From: Streptomyces sp. man185
Lineage (GTDB): Bacteria; Actinomycetota; Actinomycetes; Streptomycetales; Streptomycetaceae
Length of the DNA stretch: 64,000 nucleotides
Direction of reading: 5' to 3'
Assembly (NCBI GenBank): GCA_002551355.1
Contig: NTHE01000035.1
Span: forward strand, 1-64,000
Part shown: in pieces, positions 42,024 to 51,479 of the stretch
How positions within the stretch are numbered: position 1 is the first letter of the stretch
Layout of the letters: the number at the start of each line of letters is the position of its first letter
The notes under the pieces: generated by a model
Told to the model about the DNA's origin: nothing
The model's input: the letters and a program-made list of their open reading frames with translations, nothing else
Databases searched by the model: none
Program-made: the position numbers and the translations under genes

Positions 42024-42700
42024 CAGCCGCTCGCTCCCACCTCGTTGTTCGGGGCGCCGTCGCCCTCCGGCGGCAGATCGCCGCGCTCGACCGGCTGCTG
42101 CCCGGAGGCCTCCCCGGCCGGCGGCAGCACCTGGTCCAGCTCGTAGTCGTCGGCGCGGTGGGCGGCCCGCGCCGCCGACCGCAGCGTCGCCCGGTCCACC
42201 TCCGCGCGGTCCCCGCCCACCGTGACGACGGTGTCGCCCTGCTGCTGGGCGTACGCGTGGCCCGACTCCGTGGCCCGGTACCACTGTTCGCCGTCCCGCT
42301 CGCACGTCACCAGGGGCTCCCGATCGCTGCCTGACGCGGGTCCGTCCGTACAGTCGGCGTCGGCGTGCGGGAGGCGTTCCACCGACAGCCGGATCTGGCC
42401 GCCCTTCGGCTCGGTGTACACGCTGCCGAACCCGTCGTCGCCGAGCACCCCGACCGACTGGCGCGCCAAGGCGTAGCCCGGGGCCTCGGTCACCCACACG
42501 TGCTCGGTGACGGTCTGCACGGCCGCCGCCCGCGCCTCCAGCTCCGCCCGGTCGGGCGCCGGGGCGTCCGAGGAGCGGAGGCCCGCCGCCTCCGCGTCGG
42601 GCGCCGGTTCGGTGCCGCAGCCCGTCGCCGCCAGGGCCAAAGCCAGCGTCAGGGTCAGGAGGGCGGGCCGGAGTCGGGGCGATCGGGAGAGCGGTGTCAT
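42023..42700 (-). CDS. Putative lipoprotein
   Basis: A 225-residue protein with a signal peptide and lipobox: LLTLTLALALAATGC with the lipidated Cys at residue ~28. The mature part is acidic and contains a conserved-looking DRYxxT-like region (GEQWYRATESGHAYAQQ). ATG 42700 has AAAGGA upstream. No domain was recognised. Co-expressed with the GNAT gene. Confidence 0.75.
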   Translation of the reverse strand: MTPLSRSPRLRPALLTLTLALALAATGCGTEPAPDAEAAGLRSSDAPAPDRAELEARAAAVQTVTEHVWVTEAPGYALARQSVGVLGDDGFGSVYTEPKGGQIRLSVERLPHADADCTDGPASGSDREPLVTCERDGEQWYRATESGHAYAQQQGDTVVTVGGDRAEVDRATLRSAARAAHRADDYELDQVLPPAGEASGQQPVERGDLPPEGDGAPNNEVGASG

Positions 42701-42779
42701 GGGCACATCCTTTCGTACGGTGAGGGCTCTGCGCACCGGGAAACCGAACGGCGGCCTGCCTCGCACGAGGACGCGAGAA

Positions 42780-42815
42780 GGGGCCGCCGCACCCTGCAGG
42801 GGGCGCGGCGGCCCC
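42780..42815. terminator. Hairpin between the ybdD-like and lipoprotein genes
   Basis: 11-bp arms, GGGGCCGCCGC (42780-42790) and 42805-42815, downstream of the cstA-ybdD unit on the minus strand. Confidence 0.7.
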
Positions 42816-42831
42816 GATCGGCCGACGGTGC

Positions 42832-43035
42832 TCAGCAGCAGCGGAAGCCCTCCCGGGGGTCCGCCTCGCGGGCGTCCGTACGGCTGCGTTCGAAGGCGCG
42901 GCGGGTCATCACCGGTGTGTCCGGATCGTGGGCCCTCGCGTGCGCCACATAACGGTCGTACGTGGACTCGCCGGTCAGCTCACGGACGTACCAGCGGATC
43001 CGTCCCGCCACCCGCCGTACGTCCGCGACCGTCAT
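42832..43035 (-). CDS. ybdD: YbdD/YjiX-family small protein
   Basis: A 67-residue protein with the family pattern IRWYVRELTGESTYDRYVAH, PVMTRRAFERSRTD and the C-terminal GFRCC. YbdD-type proteins accompany CstA transporters. ATG 43035 overlaps the cstA stop (ATGA). Confidence 0.88.
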   Translation of the reverse strand: MTVADVRRVAGRIRWYVRELTGESTYDRYVAHARAHDPDTPVMTRRAFERSRTDAREADPREGFRCC

Positions 43036-45257
43036 GTCCGGCTCCCCGTCTCCGCCGCATCCTTGCGGATGCCGCCCTCGGGGCCGACGCCCGCCGCGAG
43101 CAGTTCGGCCTTCTCCTCCTTGGTCGCGATGAGCGAGGCCGGGGCGACGAGCTTGGACTCCACGTACGGCGTCTCGTGGAGCTTGACGCTCTCCGGGTCG
43201 CGGATGGCCTTGTAGCAGACCCGCCCGGCGTCCACGAGCACCACGATGATGAGGAGCGCGAAGAGTGCGCTCAGCACCCCGTCGACGGTGGAGTTGGTGA
43301 CGACGGTCCGCATCTCCTCCATGTTCTTCGCGGGGGCCAGCACCTCGCCCGCGTCGATGCCCGCCTGGTACTTGTCGCGCTGGGCGAAGAAGCCGACCTT
43401 CACGTCCTCGGAGAAGATCTTCTGCCAGCTCGCGGTGAGCGTGACCGCCACGTCCCAGGCGAGCGGCACCGCGGTGACCCAGGCCCACTTCAGACGCCCG
43501 GACTTGACGAGCAGGGTGGTGCAGACGGCCAGCGCGACGGCGGCCAGCAGCTGGTTGGCGATGCCGAAGAGCGGGAAGAGCTGGTTGATGCCGCCCAGCG
43601 GGTCGTGCACGCCGACCCAGAGGAAGTAGCCCCAGCCGCCGACCACGACGGCGCTGGCGAACCAGACGCCCGGCTTCCAGCTGACCTCGCGGAACGGCTT
43701 GTAGGCGTTGCCCAGCATGTCCTGGAGCATGAAGCGGCCGACCCGGGTGCCGGCGTCCACGGTGGTGAGGATGAAAAGCGCCTCGAACATGATGGCGAAG
43801 TGGTACCAGAACGCCTTCATGCCCGCCCCGCCGATCACCGCGGAGAAGATCTCCGCCATGCCGAGCGCGAAGGTGGGCGCGCCGCCCGTCCTGGAGAGCA
43901 GGCTCTGCTCCTCGACGTCCTTGGCGGCCTGGGCCAGGGCGTCCGGGGTGATGGTGAAGCCGAAGTTGGCGACGGCCTCGGAGGCGGACTGGACGCTGTC
44001 ACCGATCACGCCGACGGGCGCGTTGATGGCGAAGTAGAGGCCGGGGTCGATGATGCAGGCGGCGATCATCGCCATGATCGCCACGAACGACTCGACCAGC
44101 ATGGCGCCGTAGCCGATCATCCGGATCTGCGTCTCCTTCTGGACCATCTTCGGCGTGGTGCCGGAGGAGACCAGGGAGTGGAAGCCGGAGAGCGCGCCGC
44201 AGGCGATGGTGATGAAGACGAACGGGAACATCGAGCCGGCGAAGACCGGGCCCGAGCCGCTGGAGGCGAAGTCGGTGACCGCGGGCATCTTCAGGGTCGG
44301 CAGGGCGACGATCACGCCCAGGGCCAGCAGCCCGATCGTGCCGACCTTCATGAACGTGGAGAGGTAGTCGCGCGGGGCCAGCAGCAGCCACACGGGGAGC
44401 ACGGAGGCGAGGAACCCGTACGCGATCATCCAGATGACCAGCGTGCCCGGCTCCAGCGTGAAGAAGTCCGCCCACGAGGACTCGGCGACCCAGCCGCCCG
44501 AGACGATCGCGAGCAGCAGCAGCGCGACGCCGATGAGGGAGACCTCACTGACCTTGCCGGGCCGCAGTATGCGCAGATAGACGCCCATGAAGAGGGCGAT
44601 GGGGATCGTCATGCCGATGGAGAAGACGCCCCACGGCGAGTGCGCGAGCGCGTTCACGATCACCAGCGCGAGGACCGCGAGCAGGATGATCATGATGATG
44701 AAGACCGCGACCAGGGCGGCGATCCCGCCGACCGGGCCTATCTCGTCGCGCGCCATCTGGCCGAGCGAACGGCCGTTGCGGCGGGTGGAGAAGAAGAGCG
44801 TCACCATGTCCTGGACGGCGCCCGCGAAGATGACGCCGACGACGAGCCAGATCGTGCCCGGCAGATAACCCATCTGCGCGGCGAGCACGGGCCCGACCAG
44901 CGGGCCCGCGCCCGCGATGGCGGCGAAGTGGTGGCCGAACAGGACCCGGCGGTCGGTGGGGTGGAAATCGACCCCGTTGTCCAGGAGTTCGGCGGGGGTC
45001 GCGCGGTTCTTCTCCGCCTTCAGGACCCGGTTGGCGATGAACCGGGAGTAGAAGCGGTACGCGATGGCGTACGAGCCGAGGGCCGCCGCCAGCATCCAGG
45101 CGGCGGAGACCTCCTCACCCCGGGAGAGCGCGAGGGTGGCCCAGCCGATGGCGCCGACCAGGGCCACCAGACTCCAGACGGCTATGGACTTCGGGGTCGG
45201 CGACCGCCGTCCCGGTGCTGGTGGAACCGGTGGTGCTGATGTGGGCGATTCCGGCAT
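43032..45257 (-). CDS. cstA: CstA-family carbon starvation transporter
   Basis: A 741-residue multi-pass membrane protein. The CstA signature is visible as FGHHFAAIAGAGPLVGPVLAAQMGYLPG, followed by GAVQDMVTLFFSTRRNGRSLGQMARDEIG and FHSLVSSGTTPKMV. Members transport pyruvate or peptides during carbon limitation. A 20-residue Pro-rich N-terminus precedes the first helix. ATG 45257. Its leader of ~190 nt has no gene and no riboswitch that I can identify. Confidence 0.93.
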   Translation of the reverse strand: MPESPTSAPPVPPAPGRRSPTPKSIAVWSLVALVGAIGWATLALSRGEEVSAAWMLAAALGSYAIAYRFYSRFIANRVLKAEKNRATPAELLDNGVDFHPTDRRVLFGHHFAAIAGAGPLVGPVLAAQMGYLPGTIWLVVGVIFAGAVQDMVTLFFSTRRNGRSLGQMARDEIGPVGGIAALVAVFIIMIILLAVLALVIVNALAHSPWGVFSIGMTIPIALFMGVYLRILRPGKVSEVSLIGVALLLLAIVSGGWVAESSWADFFTLEPGTLVIWMIAYGFLASVLPVWLLLAPRDYLSTFMKVGTIGLLALGVIVALPTLKMPAVTDFASSGSGPVFAGSMFPFVFITIACGALSGFHSLVSSGTTPKMVQKETQIRMIGYGAMLVESFVAIMAMIAACIIDPGLYFAINAPVGVIGDSVQSASEAVANFGFTITPDALAQAAKDVEEQSLLSRTGGAPTFALGMAEIFSAVIGGAGMKAFWYHFAIMFEALFILTTVDAGTRVGRFMLQDMLGNAYKPFREVSWKPGVWFASAVVVGGWGYFLWVGVHDPLGGINQLFPLFGIANQLLAAVALAVCTTLLVKSGRLKWAWVTAVPLAWDVAVTLTASWQKIFSEDVKVGFFAQRDKYQAGIDAGEVLAPAKNMEEMRTVVTNSTVDGVLSALFALLIIVVLVDAGRVCYKAIRDPESVKLHETPYVESKLVAPASLIATKEEKAELLAAGVGPEGGIRKDAAETGSRT

Positions 45258-45448
45258 ATCGATCCGTCCCCTCGCGCGATCACTGTCGTAACGTGCGCGA
45301 AATCTAAGTGGTGCGACCGCTCGTAGGAACCCCTGTCCGCATACCGGTCGCGCATCGCCGATGTCTCCACCGAAGTTCCGCAGTTACGACACGGACGGGA
45401 GGGTGTGTCGGTTCACGCGATCCGGCCCCGCCCGGGATGACCGAAAAC

Positions 45449-45486
45449 GGGCGGTGGCCCGGGGAGGGGTCCCCGGGCCACCGCCC
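45449..45486. terminator. dasR terminator hairpin
   Basis: Perfect 16-bp arms, GGGCGGTGGCCCGGGG (45449-45464) and 45471-45486, with a 6-nt loop, 20 nt after the dasR stop on the minus strand. Confidence 0.8.
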
Positions 45487-45505
45487 GCTCCTCGTCCGCC
45501 GCCCC

Positions 45506-46270
45506 TCAGTCCGCAGGCCGCTTCAGGCGCGCCACGAACTTGTAGCGGTCGCCCCGGTACACCGAGCGCACCCACTCCACCGGTTCGCCCTGGCCGTCCA
45601 CGGAGTGGCGGGACAGCATCAGCATCGGCAGTCCCACGTCGGTGCCCAGAAGTCCCGCCTCGCGCGGGGTGGCGAGCGAGGTCTCGATGGTCTCCTCCGC
45701 CTCGGCGAGGCGGACGTCGTAGACCTCGGCGAGCGCGGTGTAGAGCGAGGTGTACTTCACCAGCGAACGGCGCAGCGCCGGGAAGCGTTTGGCCGAAAGA
45801 TGCGTGGTCTCGATCGCCATCGGCTCCCCGCTGGCGAGCCGCAGCCGCTCGATGCGCAGCACCCGGCCGCCCGTCGAGATGTCCAGCAGACCGGCCAGCG
45901 TGTCGTCCGCCGTGACATAGCCGATGTCGAGCAGTTGGGACGTCGGCTCCAGCCCCTGGGCGCGCATGTCCTCGGTGTACGAGGTGAGCTGGAGGGCCTG
46001 GGAGACCTTCGGCTTGGCGACGAACGTGCCCTTGCCCTGGATGCGTTCGAGACGGCCCTCGACGACCAGCTCCTGGAGCGCCTGGCGCACGGTGGTGCGC
46101 GAGGTGTCGAACTCGGCGGCCAGGGTGCGTTCGGGCGGCACCGGGGTGCCGGGCGGCAGGGTGTCCGTCATGTCGAGGAGATGCCGCTTGAGCCGGTAGT
46201 ACTTCGGTACGCGCGCCGTACGCGTACCGGCACCGGTCTCGCTCCCCGTACTGCCCCCGTCGGCACTCAT
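45506..46270 (-). CDS. dasR: GntR/HutC-family regulator DasR
   Basis: A 254-residue regulator with a winged-helix domain (PKYYRLKRHLLDM, LAAEFDTSRTTVRQALQELVVEGRLERIQGKGTFVA) and a UTRA effector domain (SQALQLTSYTEDMRAQGLEP, ALAEVYDVRLAEAEETIETS). DasR is the global regulator of amino-sugar use; GlcN-6-P or GlcNAc-6-P releases it from dre sites. It is divergent from dasABC with two dre-like sites between them. ATG 46270. Confidence 0.94.
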   Translation of the reverse strand: MSADGGSTGSETGAGTRTARVPKYYRLKRHLLDMTDTLPPGTPVPPERTLAAEFDTSRTTVRQALQELVVEGRLERIQGKGTFVAKPKVSQALQLTSYTEDMRAQGLEPTSQLLDIGYVTADDTLAGLLDISTGGRVLRIERLRLASGEPMAIETTHLSAKRFPALRRSLVKYTSLYTALAEVYDVRLAEAEETIETSLATPREAGLLGTDVGLPMLMLSRHSVDGQGEPVEWVRSVYRGDRYKFVARLKRPAD

Positions 46271-46427
46271 GTCCCGCCTTCCCGACGCTTGCGTTGCTGC
46301 CGTCACCGGCTCCTCCGTCTGTCGCGGCTCACATGGTGGCACGGTCCGGTCACGGGTCGTCGCCCTCCCTTAGGTGTCGGTCCTATAACGGACGCGAGTG
46401 CACTTCTTATACACCCTTGACACCCCT

Positions 46428-46443
46428 AAAGGTCTAGGCCAAG
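46428..46443. promoter_or_regulatory. dre-like DasR site (dasR/dasA intergenic, site 1)
   Basis: AAAGGTCTAGGCCAAG: matches the core of the dre consensus (TGGTCTAGACCA) at 10 of 12 positions. It overlaps the region just after a -35-like TTGACA (46417-46422) and is 107 nt before dasA. Confidence 0.6.
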
Positions 46444-46451
46444 CTCCCGGT

Positions 46452-46467
46452 ACTGGTCTAAACCATT
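46452..46467. promoter_or_regulatory. dre DasR site (dasA upstream, site 2)
   Basis: ACTGGTCTAAACCATT: near-exact dre (consensus ACTGGTCTAGACCACT). It lies 83 nt before the dasA start and 9 nt from site 1; a half site (agaccag) follows. Confidence 0.8.
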
Positions 46468-46549
46468 AAAGACCAGGTCCAGCCCCAGCAGAACTCGTCG
46501 AATGTCTTCGCGGTGGGTGGGGTTGCAGCATCCCTGAGGAGGGTTTGAC

Positions 46550-47848
46550 GTGAAGCGCAAGCTCATCGCGGCTATCGGTGTCGCGGGCATGTTGGTTTCG
46601 GTCGCGGCGTGTGGTTCGGACGACAAGAATTCGTCCGCCGACCCCAAGGACCGCAAGGAAACCCTGACCGTCTGGCTCATGGGCGAGGCCCAGTCCACCT
46701 GGCCGGAGCTGGTCAAGGACGTCAACGCCGAGTTCAACAAGAAGTACCCGGGCGTCACCGTCAAGGTTCAGTACCAGCAGTGGGCCGATAAGGTCAAGAA
46801 GCTGGACACCTCCCTCGGCGGCGACAAATTCCCGGACGTCGTGGAACTCGGCAATACCGAGACCATGCAGTACATCCTCAATGGTGCGCTCGGAGAAATC
46901 GACCCCAAGAAGTACGAGAACTCGGACACCTGGATCAAGGGTCTGAAGGACACGTGCTCCTTCGAGGGCAAGACCTACTGCGTTCCCTACTACGCCAGCG
47001 CCCGCCTGGCCGTGTACAACAAGGACATGCTGAAGGCCGGCACCGGCAGCGACGCCCTCCCGCAGACCGAGGACGAGTTCCTCGCAGCGATGGACAAGGT
47101 CGACGCCGAGCTGGGCAAGAAGGACAAGCGCGCCTCCTCCCTCTACTTCCCGGGCCGTTACTGGTACGCCGCGATGTCCTACGTCGCCGCCTTCGGTGGC
47201 CAGATAGCCACGTACGACGAGGGCAGCAAGGAGTGGAAGGCCGCGCTCTCCACCCCCGAGGCGCAGAAGGGCCTCCAGCACTTCGTCGACCTGGTCAAGA
47301 AGTACAACAAGGCCGACGTGACGAAGGACGAGCAGGACCACGCCAACGTCATGGCCAACGAGAAGGCCGCGGTCATCTACGGCCAGGCGTGGGAGGCCGG
47401 CAGCGTCACCACCGGCGAGAACGGCAACCCGAAGCTCGAGGGCAAGATCGCCACGGCCGGTATGCCCGGCCCCGAGGGCAAGGCCCTCCCGTCCTTCATC
47501 GGCGGCTCGGACCTCGCGACCATCTCCAAGTCCAAGGTCCAGGACCTCGGCGAGGAGTGGATCTCCCTCTTCACCAACGCGAAGTCCATGGAGGTCCTCG
47601 CGTCGAAGAACATCCTCCCCAACAACGAGAAGCAGCTCGAGCCGCTGAAGCAGAAGCCGGAGACCGCCGCCATCGCCAACGCGGTGCCGGACGCCTGGTT
47701 CACGCCGATCGCGCCGGGCTGGGCCTCCGTTGAGAAGGAGGAGATCCTCCAGAACATGCTCCTGGAGATCGTCAAGGGCGCCTCCGTCGCCGACGCCAGC
47801 AAGAAGGCCGACGAGAAGATCAACGAGCTGATCAACAAGGAATCCTGA
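46550..47848 (+). CDS. dasA: DasA, chitobiose/N,N'-diacetyl sugar-binding lipoprotein of the Das ABC transporter
   Basis: A 432-residue extracellular solute-binding protein. The signal peptide and lipobox are IAAIGVAGMLVSVAACGSDD. The mature chain has the family-1 solute-binding pattern TLTVWLMGEAQSTWPE and FNKKYPGVTVKVQYQQWADK. GTG 46550 has GAGGAGGG upstream. Codon use is biased to preferred codons, suggesting high expression. DasA captures chitobiose; import depends on DasBC and an ATPase (MsiK) encoded elsewhere. Confidence 0.95.
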   Translation: MKRKLIAAIGVAGMLVSVAACGSDDKNSSADPKDRKETLTVWLMGEAQSTWPELVKDVNAEFNKKYPGVTVKVQYQQWADKVKKLDTSLGGDKFPDVVELGNTETMQYILNGALGEIDPKKYENSDTWIKGLKDTCSFEGKTYCVPYYASARLAVYNKDMLKAGTGSDALPQTEDEFLAAMDKVDAELGKKDKRASSLYFPGRYWYAAMSYVAAFGGQIATYDEGSKEWKAALSTPEAQKGLQHFVDLVKKYNKADVTKDEQDHANVMANEKAAVIYGQAWEAGSVTTGENGNPKLEGKIATAGMPGPEGKALPSFIGGSDLATISKSKVQDLGEEWISLFTNAKSMEVLASKNILPNNEKQLEPLKQKPETAAIANAVPDAWFTPIAPGWASVEKEEILQNMLLEIVKGASVADASKKADEKINELINKES

Positions 47849-47863
47849 CCTTCCGATCGCCAG

Positions 47864-47895
47864 GCGGGGGCCCGGCACCAGTGCCGGGCCCCCGC
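47864..47895 (+). terminator. Intercistronic hairpin between dasA and dasB
   Basis: Perfect 15-bp arms, GCGGGGGCCCGGCAC (47864-47878) and 47881-47895, separated by 2 nt and followed by a weak T-run (gcctttcc). It sits 15 nt after dasA and 69 nt before dasB, where it can attenuate or stabilise and so raise binding-protein levels over permease levels. Confidence 0.8.
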
Positions 47896-47963
47896 GCCTT
47901 TCCCGCAAGAGAACGCCGTGAATTCCGGGGCCCGCCCCGGACCCGCGATGGAAGGTCAGCCAC

Positions 47964-48971
47964 GTGTCTGCCGCTGATACCAAGGCCGTCGGGCCGCCGG
48001 TCCCCGTACCACCCGACCCGCAGGCGATCGGGAAGTCGTCCCACGACGACGACGCGCCCCGGGTACAGAAGAGGAAGCGGAAGAAGGGTGAACTCCTCCC
48101 CTACTTCCTGATCCTCCCGGCGATCGTGGCGATCGCCGCCGTCTACCTCTACCCCCTCGGCAAGACGGTCATCATGTCCTTCCAGGACATGGGCCGCCGC
48201 GAGCTCTGGACCGGCGACCCCGCACCCTGGGTCGGCTTCGAGCAGTTCACCAACATCCTCGGCGATTCCGAGTTCTGGTGGGTGACCTTCCGCACGATCG
48301 TCTTCATGGCCATCTGCGTGACGCTGACCATGGGCATCGGGCTGCTGGTCGCCCTGCTCATGCGCAAGCTCTCCACCTGGGTCCGGCTCGTGCTCACCGC
48401 CTGCCTCATCGCGGCCTGGTCGATGCCGCTGATGGTGGCCGCCTCGATCTTCCGGTTCATGGCCGACTCCGACTACGGCCTGATCAACACGCTGATCGCC
48501 AAGGTCGTCGGCGAGGACTGGCTCGGACACAACTGGTACCTCAACCCCGTGCAGGGCTTCGGCATCATCACGTTGCTGGTGGTCTGGGGCGCGATCCCGT
48601 TCGTCGTCGTCACCCTGTACGCCGCCCTCACCCAGGTCCCCCAGGAACTGGAGGAGGCCGCCGCCCTCGACGGCGCCAGCGCCTACGGCGTCTACAAGTT
48701 CGTCACCTGGCCGGTCATCAAGCCGGTCTTCACCATGGTCGCCACCCTCTCGGTGATCTGGGACTTCAACGTCTTCGGCCAGATCTGGCTGCTGCGCGGC
48801 AACAAGCCCGAGCCGGAGTACGAGACCCTCGGCCTCTACTCCTACTCCAAGGCGTTCGAGTCCACCTCCTTCAGCCAGGGCACCGCCATCGCTCTGATCA
48901 CGGTGCTGCTGCTGTCCGGCGTGGCCGTGTACTACCTGCGCCAGCTCATGAAGACGGGAGAGGTCGAATGA
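47964..48971 (+). CDS. dasB: DasB, permease of the Das sugar ABC transporter
   Basis: A 335-residue MalF-like permease: ~45 residue hydrophilic N-terminus, then six transmembrane helices beginning LPYFLILPAIVAIAAVYLYPL. The EAA loop is EEAAALDGASAYGVYKFVTWPVIKP. GTG 47964. It overlaps dasC by ATGA. Confidence 0.93.
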   Translation: MSAADTKAVGPPVPVPPDPQAIGKSSHDDDAPRVQKRKRKKGELLPYFLILPAIVAIAAVYLYPLGKTVIMSFQDMGRRELWTGDPAPWVGFEQFTNILGDSEFWWVTFRTIVFMAICVTLTMGIGLLVALLMRKLSTWVRLVLTACLIAAWSMPLMVAASIFRFMADSDYGLINTLIAKVVGEDWLGHNWYLNPVQGFGIITLLVVWGAIPFVVVTLYAALTQVPQELEEAAALDGASAYGVYKFVTWPVIKPVFTMVATLSVIWDFNVFGQIWLLRGNKPEPEYETLGLYSYSKAFESTSFSQGTAIALITVLLLSGVAVYYLRQLMKTGEVE

Positions 48972-49831
48972 GCAGCACGACCCAGACGACACAGGCGCTG
49001 CGGCCCGACCGCAAGAAGAGCCGGCTCCACTTCGACCTGCTCGGCCTCGGCATCGCCCTGGTCATGGTCTTCCCGGTCTACTGGCTGGTCATCAGCGCCC
49101 TGCGGCCCAACCGGGAGATCCGCAGCTACGACCAGACGCTCTGGCCCACATCGATCACCTTCGACAACTTCGTCCGGGCCACCGAGCAGCCCAACTTCGG
49201 CACCGCCATCCAGTCCAGCCTGATCGTCGCCGTCACCGCGGTGGTCGGCGGCATGATCATCGCGACCCTGGCGGCCCTGGCGATCGGCCGCTTCCGGTTC
49301 TTCGGCCGCAAGGCCCTGGTCCTGATCATGATCCTGGTCCAGATGCTGCCGCCGACGGCGATGCTCATCCCGATCTACGCCCAGCTCAACGCGATGGGCG
49401 GGATCGACGAGTACTGGGGCCTGATCGTCGTCTACCTGGTCTCCACGCTGCCCTTCGCCACCATCATGATCCGCGGCTTCGTCGTGAACATCCCGGTGGA
49501 GCTGGAGGAGTCCGCGATGGTGGACGGCTGCACCCGCTTCCAGGCCTTCCGCCGGGTGATCTTCCCGCTGCTCGCCCCCGGGCTCGCCGCCGCGTCGATC
49601 TTCGCCCTGGTGAACGCGTGGAACGAGTACCTCTTCGCCTACATCCTGATCAACGACAACTCCAAGTACACGCTGAACGTCTGGCTGATGACGTTCACGA
49701 CCGAGCGCGGAACGGACTACGGCGCCCTCATGGCGGCTTCGACCATGATCGCCCTCCCCGTCGTCGTGTTCTTCATGATCATCCAGAAGAAGATGGCCAC
49801 AGGCCTCACTTCCGGCGCCGTGAAGGGATAG
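48968..49831 (+). CDS. dasC: DasC, permease of the Das sugar ABC transporter
   Basis: A 287-residue MalG-like permease with six helices (LLGLGIALVMVFPVYWLVISAL first). The EAA loop is EESAMVDGCTRFQAFRRVIFPLLAPG. ATG 48968 overlaps the dasB stop. It pairs with DasB as a heterodimer. dasD follows after 9 nt. Confidence 0.93.
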   Translation: MSSTTQTTQALRPDRKKSRLHFDLLGLGIALVMVFPVYWLVISALRPNREIRSYDQTLWPTSITFDNFVRATEQPNFGTAIQSSLIVAVTAVVGGMIIATLAALAIGRFRFFGRKALVLIMILVQMLPPTAMLIPIYAQLNAMGGIDEYWGLIVVYLVSTLPFATIMIRGFVVNIPVELEESAMVDGCTRFQAFRRVIFPLLAPGLAAASIFALVNAWNEYLFAYILINDNSKYTLNVWLMTFTTERGTDYGALMAASTMIALPVVVFFMIIQKKMATGLTSGAVKG

Positions 49832-49840
49832 TGCGGGCCC

Positions 49841-51370
49841 ATGACCACCCTCGTTTCCACCACGGACACCGTGACGCGCGACGCGCTCGCCGTGCTCCAG
49901 CCCGGGTTCACCGGCACCACCGCACCGGACTGGCTGCTGCGCCGCGTCGGTGAGGGCCTCGCCTCCGTAGGCCTGTTCGGCCGCAACATCACCTCGCCCG
50001 AACAGCTCACCGCCCTCACCGAGCGGCTGCGCTCCGAGCGGGACGACGTCCTCGTCGCCATCGACGAGGAGGGCGGCGACGTGACCCGACTGGAGGTCAC
50101 GCACGGCTCGTCCTTCCCCGGCAACTTCGCCCTCGGCTCGGTGGACGACGTCCACCTCACCCGGGCCGTCGCCCAGGAGCTCGGCCGCCGGCTCGCCGAG
50201 TGCGGCGTCAACCTCAACTGGGCGCCGTCCGCCGACGTCAACTCCAACCCGGGCAACCCGGTCATCGGCGTGCGCTCCTTCGGCGCCGACACCCGCCTGG
50301 CCGCCCGGCACACCGCCGCGTACATCGAGGGGCTCCAGGCCGCCGGCGTCGCCGCCTGCACCAAGCACTTCCCCGGGCACGGCGACACCGCGGTCGACTC
50401 GCACCTGGCGATGCCCCGCATCGATGTGGACCTCGACACCCTGCACGCCCGTGAGCTGGTGCCCTTCCGGGCTGCCATCGCAGCGGGTTCCAAATCGGTG
50501 ATGAGCGCGCATATCCTGCTTCCCGCACTCGACCCGGACCGCCCGGCGACCCTGAGTCCGCAGATCCTCACCGGTCTCTTGCGTCAGGAGCTTGGCTACG
50601 ACGGCCTGATCGTCACCGACGCCGTGGAGATGGACGCCATCGCCGGTACGTACGGCATCGAGCGCGGGTCCGTCCTCGCCCTCGCGGCAGGCGCCGACGC
50701 CATCTGTGTGGGCGGCGGCCTGGCCGACGAGGAGACGGTGCTGCGGCTGCGCGACGCCCTCGTCGCGGCCGTGCGCAGCGGGGAACTGACCGAGGAGCGG
50801 CTCGCCGACGCGGCCGCCCGCGTACGAGCCCTGGCGTCCTGGACGCAGAGGGTTCGGGGGGACGCCCGGGAGTCGGGCGCGGCAGTGCAGGAGGGGACCG
50901 CGCCCGGCACCGGAGTCAGCCCCGACATCGGCCTGATCGCCGCCCGCCGCGCGGTCCGGGTGACCGGCTCCGGCGACCGGCTGGCCGAGGCGGCGTACGT
51001 CGCCTCGTTCAGCGCGGAGGCGAACATCGCGGTCGGCGACGAGACCCCGTGGGGCATCGCCGCCGAGCTGGACAGGATCCTGCCCGGCACCGGCACGGAC
51101 ACCTACACCGACGGGACCACCGCCCCGGCGGACGCGATCCTGGCGGCCGCGGGGGAGCGGCGCATCGTCGCCGTGGTCCGCGACGAGCACCGGCACGCGT
51201 GGATGGGCGAAGCGCTCGGCGTACTGCTGGCGGCCCGCCCGGACACGATCGTGGTCGAGATGGGCCTGCCCCAGTCGGACCCCCGGGGTGCGCTGTACAT
51301 AGCCACCCACGGCGCGGCCCGGGTCTGCGGCCTGGCAGCGGCGGAAGCGATAACAGGCACAAAGACCTGA
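49841..51370 (+). CDS. dasD: DasD, glycoside hydrolase family 3 beta-N-acetylglucosaminidase
   Basis: A 509-residue GH3 NagZ-like enzyme. The catalytic loop KHFPGHGDTAVDSH (residues ~175-188) carries the His/Asp dyad of GH3 N-acetylglucosaminidases, and the nucleophile is Asp ~260 in LIVTDAVEMDAI. A C-terminal alpha/beta domain follows. There is no signal peptide, so it should cleave imported chitobiose in the cytoplasm, releasing GlcNAc. ATG 49841, 9 nt after dasC. Confidence 0.92.
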   Translation: MTTLVSTTDTVTRDALAVLQPGFTGTTAPDWLLRRVGEGLASVGLFGRNITSPEQLTALTERLRSERDDVLVAIDEEGGDVTRLEVTHGSSFPGNFALGSVDDVHLTRAVAQELGRRLAECGVNLNWAPSADVNSNPGNPVIGVRSFGADTRLAARHTAAYIEGLQAAGVAACTKHFPGHGDTAVDSHLAMPRIDVDLDTLHARELVPFRAAIAAGSKSVMSAHILLPALDPDRPATLSPQILTGLLRQELGYDGLIVTDAVEMDAIAGTYGIERGSVLALAAGADAICVGGGLADEETVLRLRDALVAAVRSGELTEERLADAAARVRALASWTQRVRGDARESGAAVQEGTAPGTGVSPDIGLIAARRAVRVTGSGDRLAEAAYVASFSAEANIAVGDETPWGIAAELDRILPGTGTDTYTDGTTAPADAILAAAGERRIVAVVRDEHRHAWMGEALGVLLAARPDTIVVEMGLPQSDPRGALYIATHGAARVCGLAAAEAITGTKT

Positions 51371-51379
51371 CGCGACCGA

Positions 51380-51414
51380 CCGGTCCGGGCCTTGCAGCTC
51401 AAGGCCCGGACCGG
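51380..51414. terminator. Hairpin 1 of 3 between dasD and nagB
   Basis: 15-bp perfect arms CCGGTCCGGGCCTTG (51380-51394) and 51400-51414 with a 5-nt loop, directly after dasD. Confidence 0.8.
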
Positions 51415-51423
51415 CCGATTCAA

Positions 51424-51464
51424 GCCCGTCCGGCGATTGAGGACAAGCCTCTCGCCGGACGGGC
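51424..51464. repeat. Hairpin 2 of 3: recurrent Streptomyces intergenic element
   Basis: 13-bp arms GCCCGTCCGGCGA (51424-51436) and 51452-51464 enclosing an inner GAGG-acaag-CCTC stem. The core gtccggcgattgaggac matches a sequence I recognise as dispersed through many Streptomyces genomes. Confidence 0.65.
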
Positions 51465-51479
51465 GGAAGCACACCGCAC

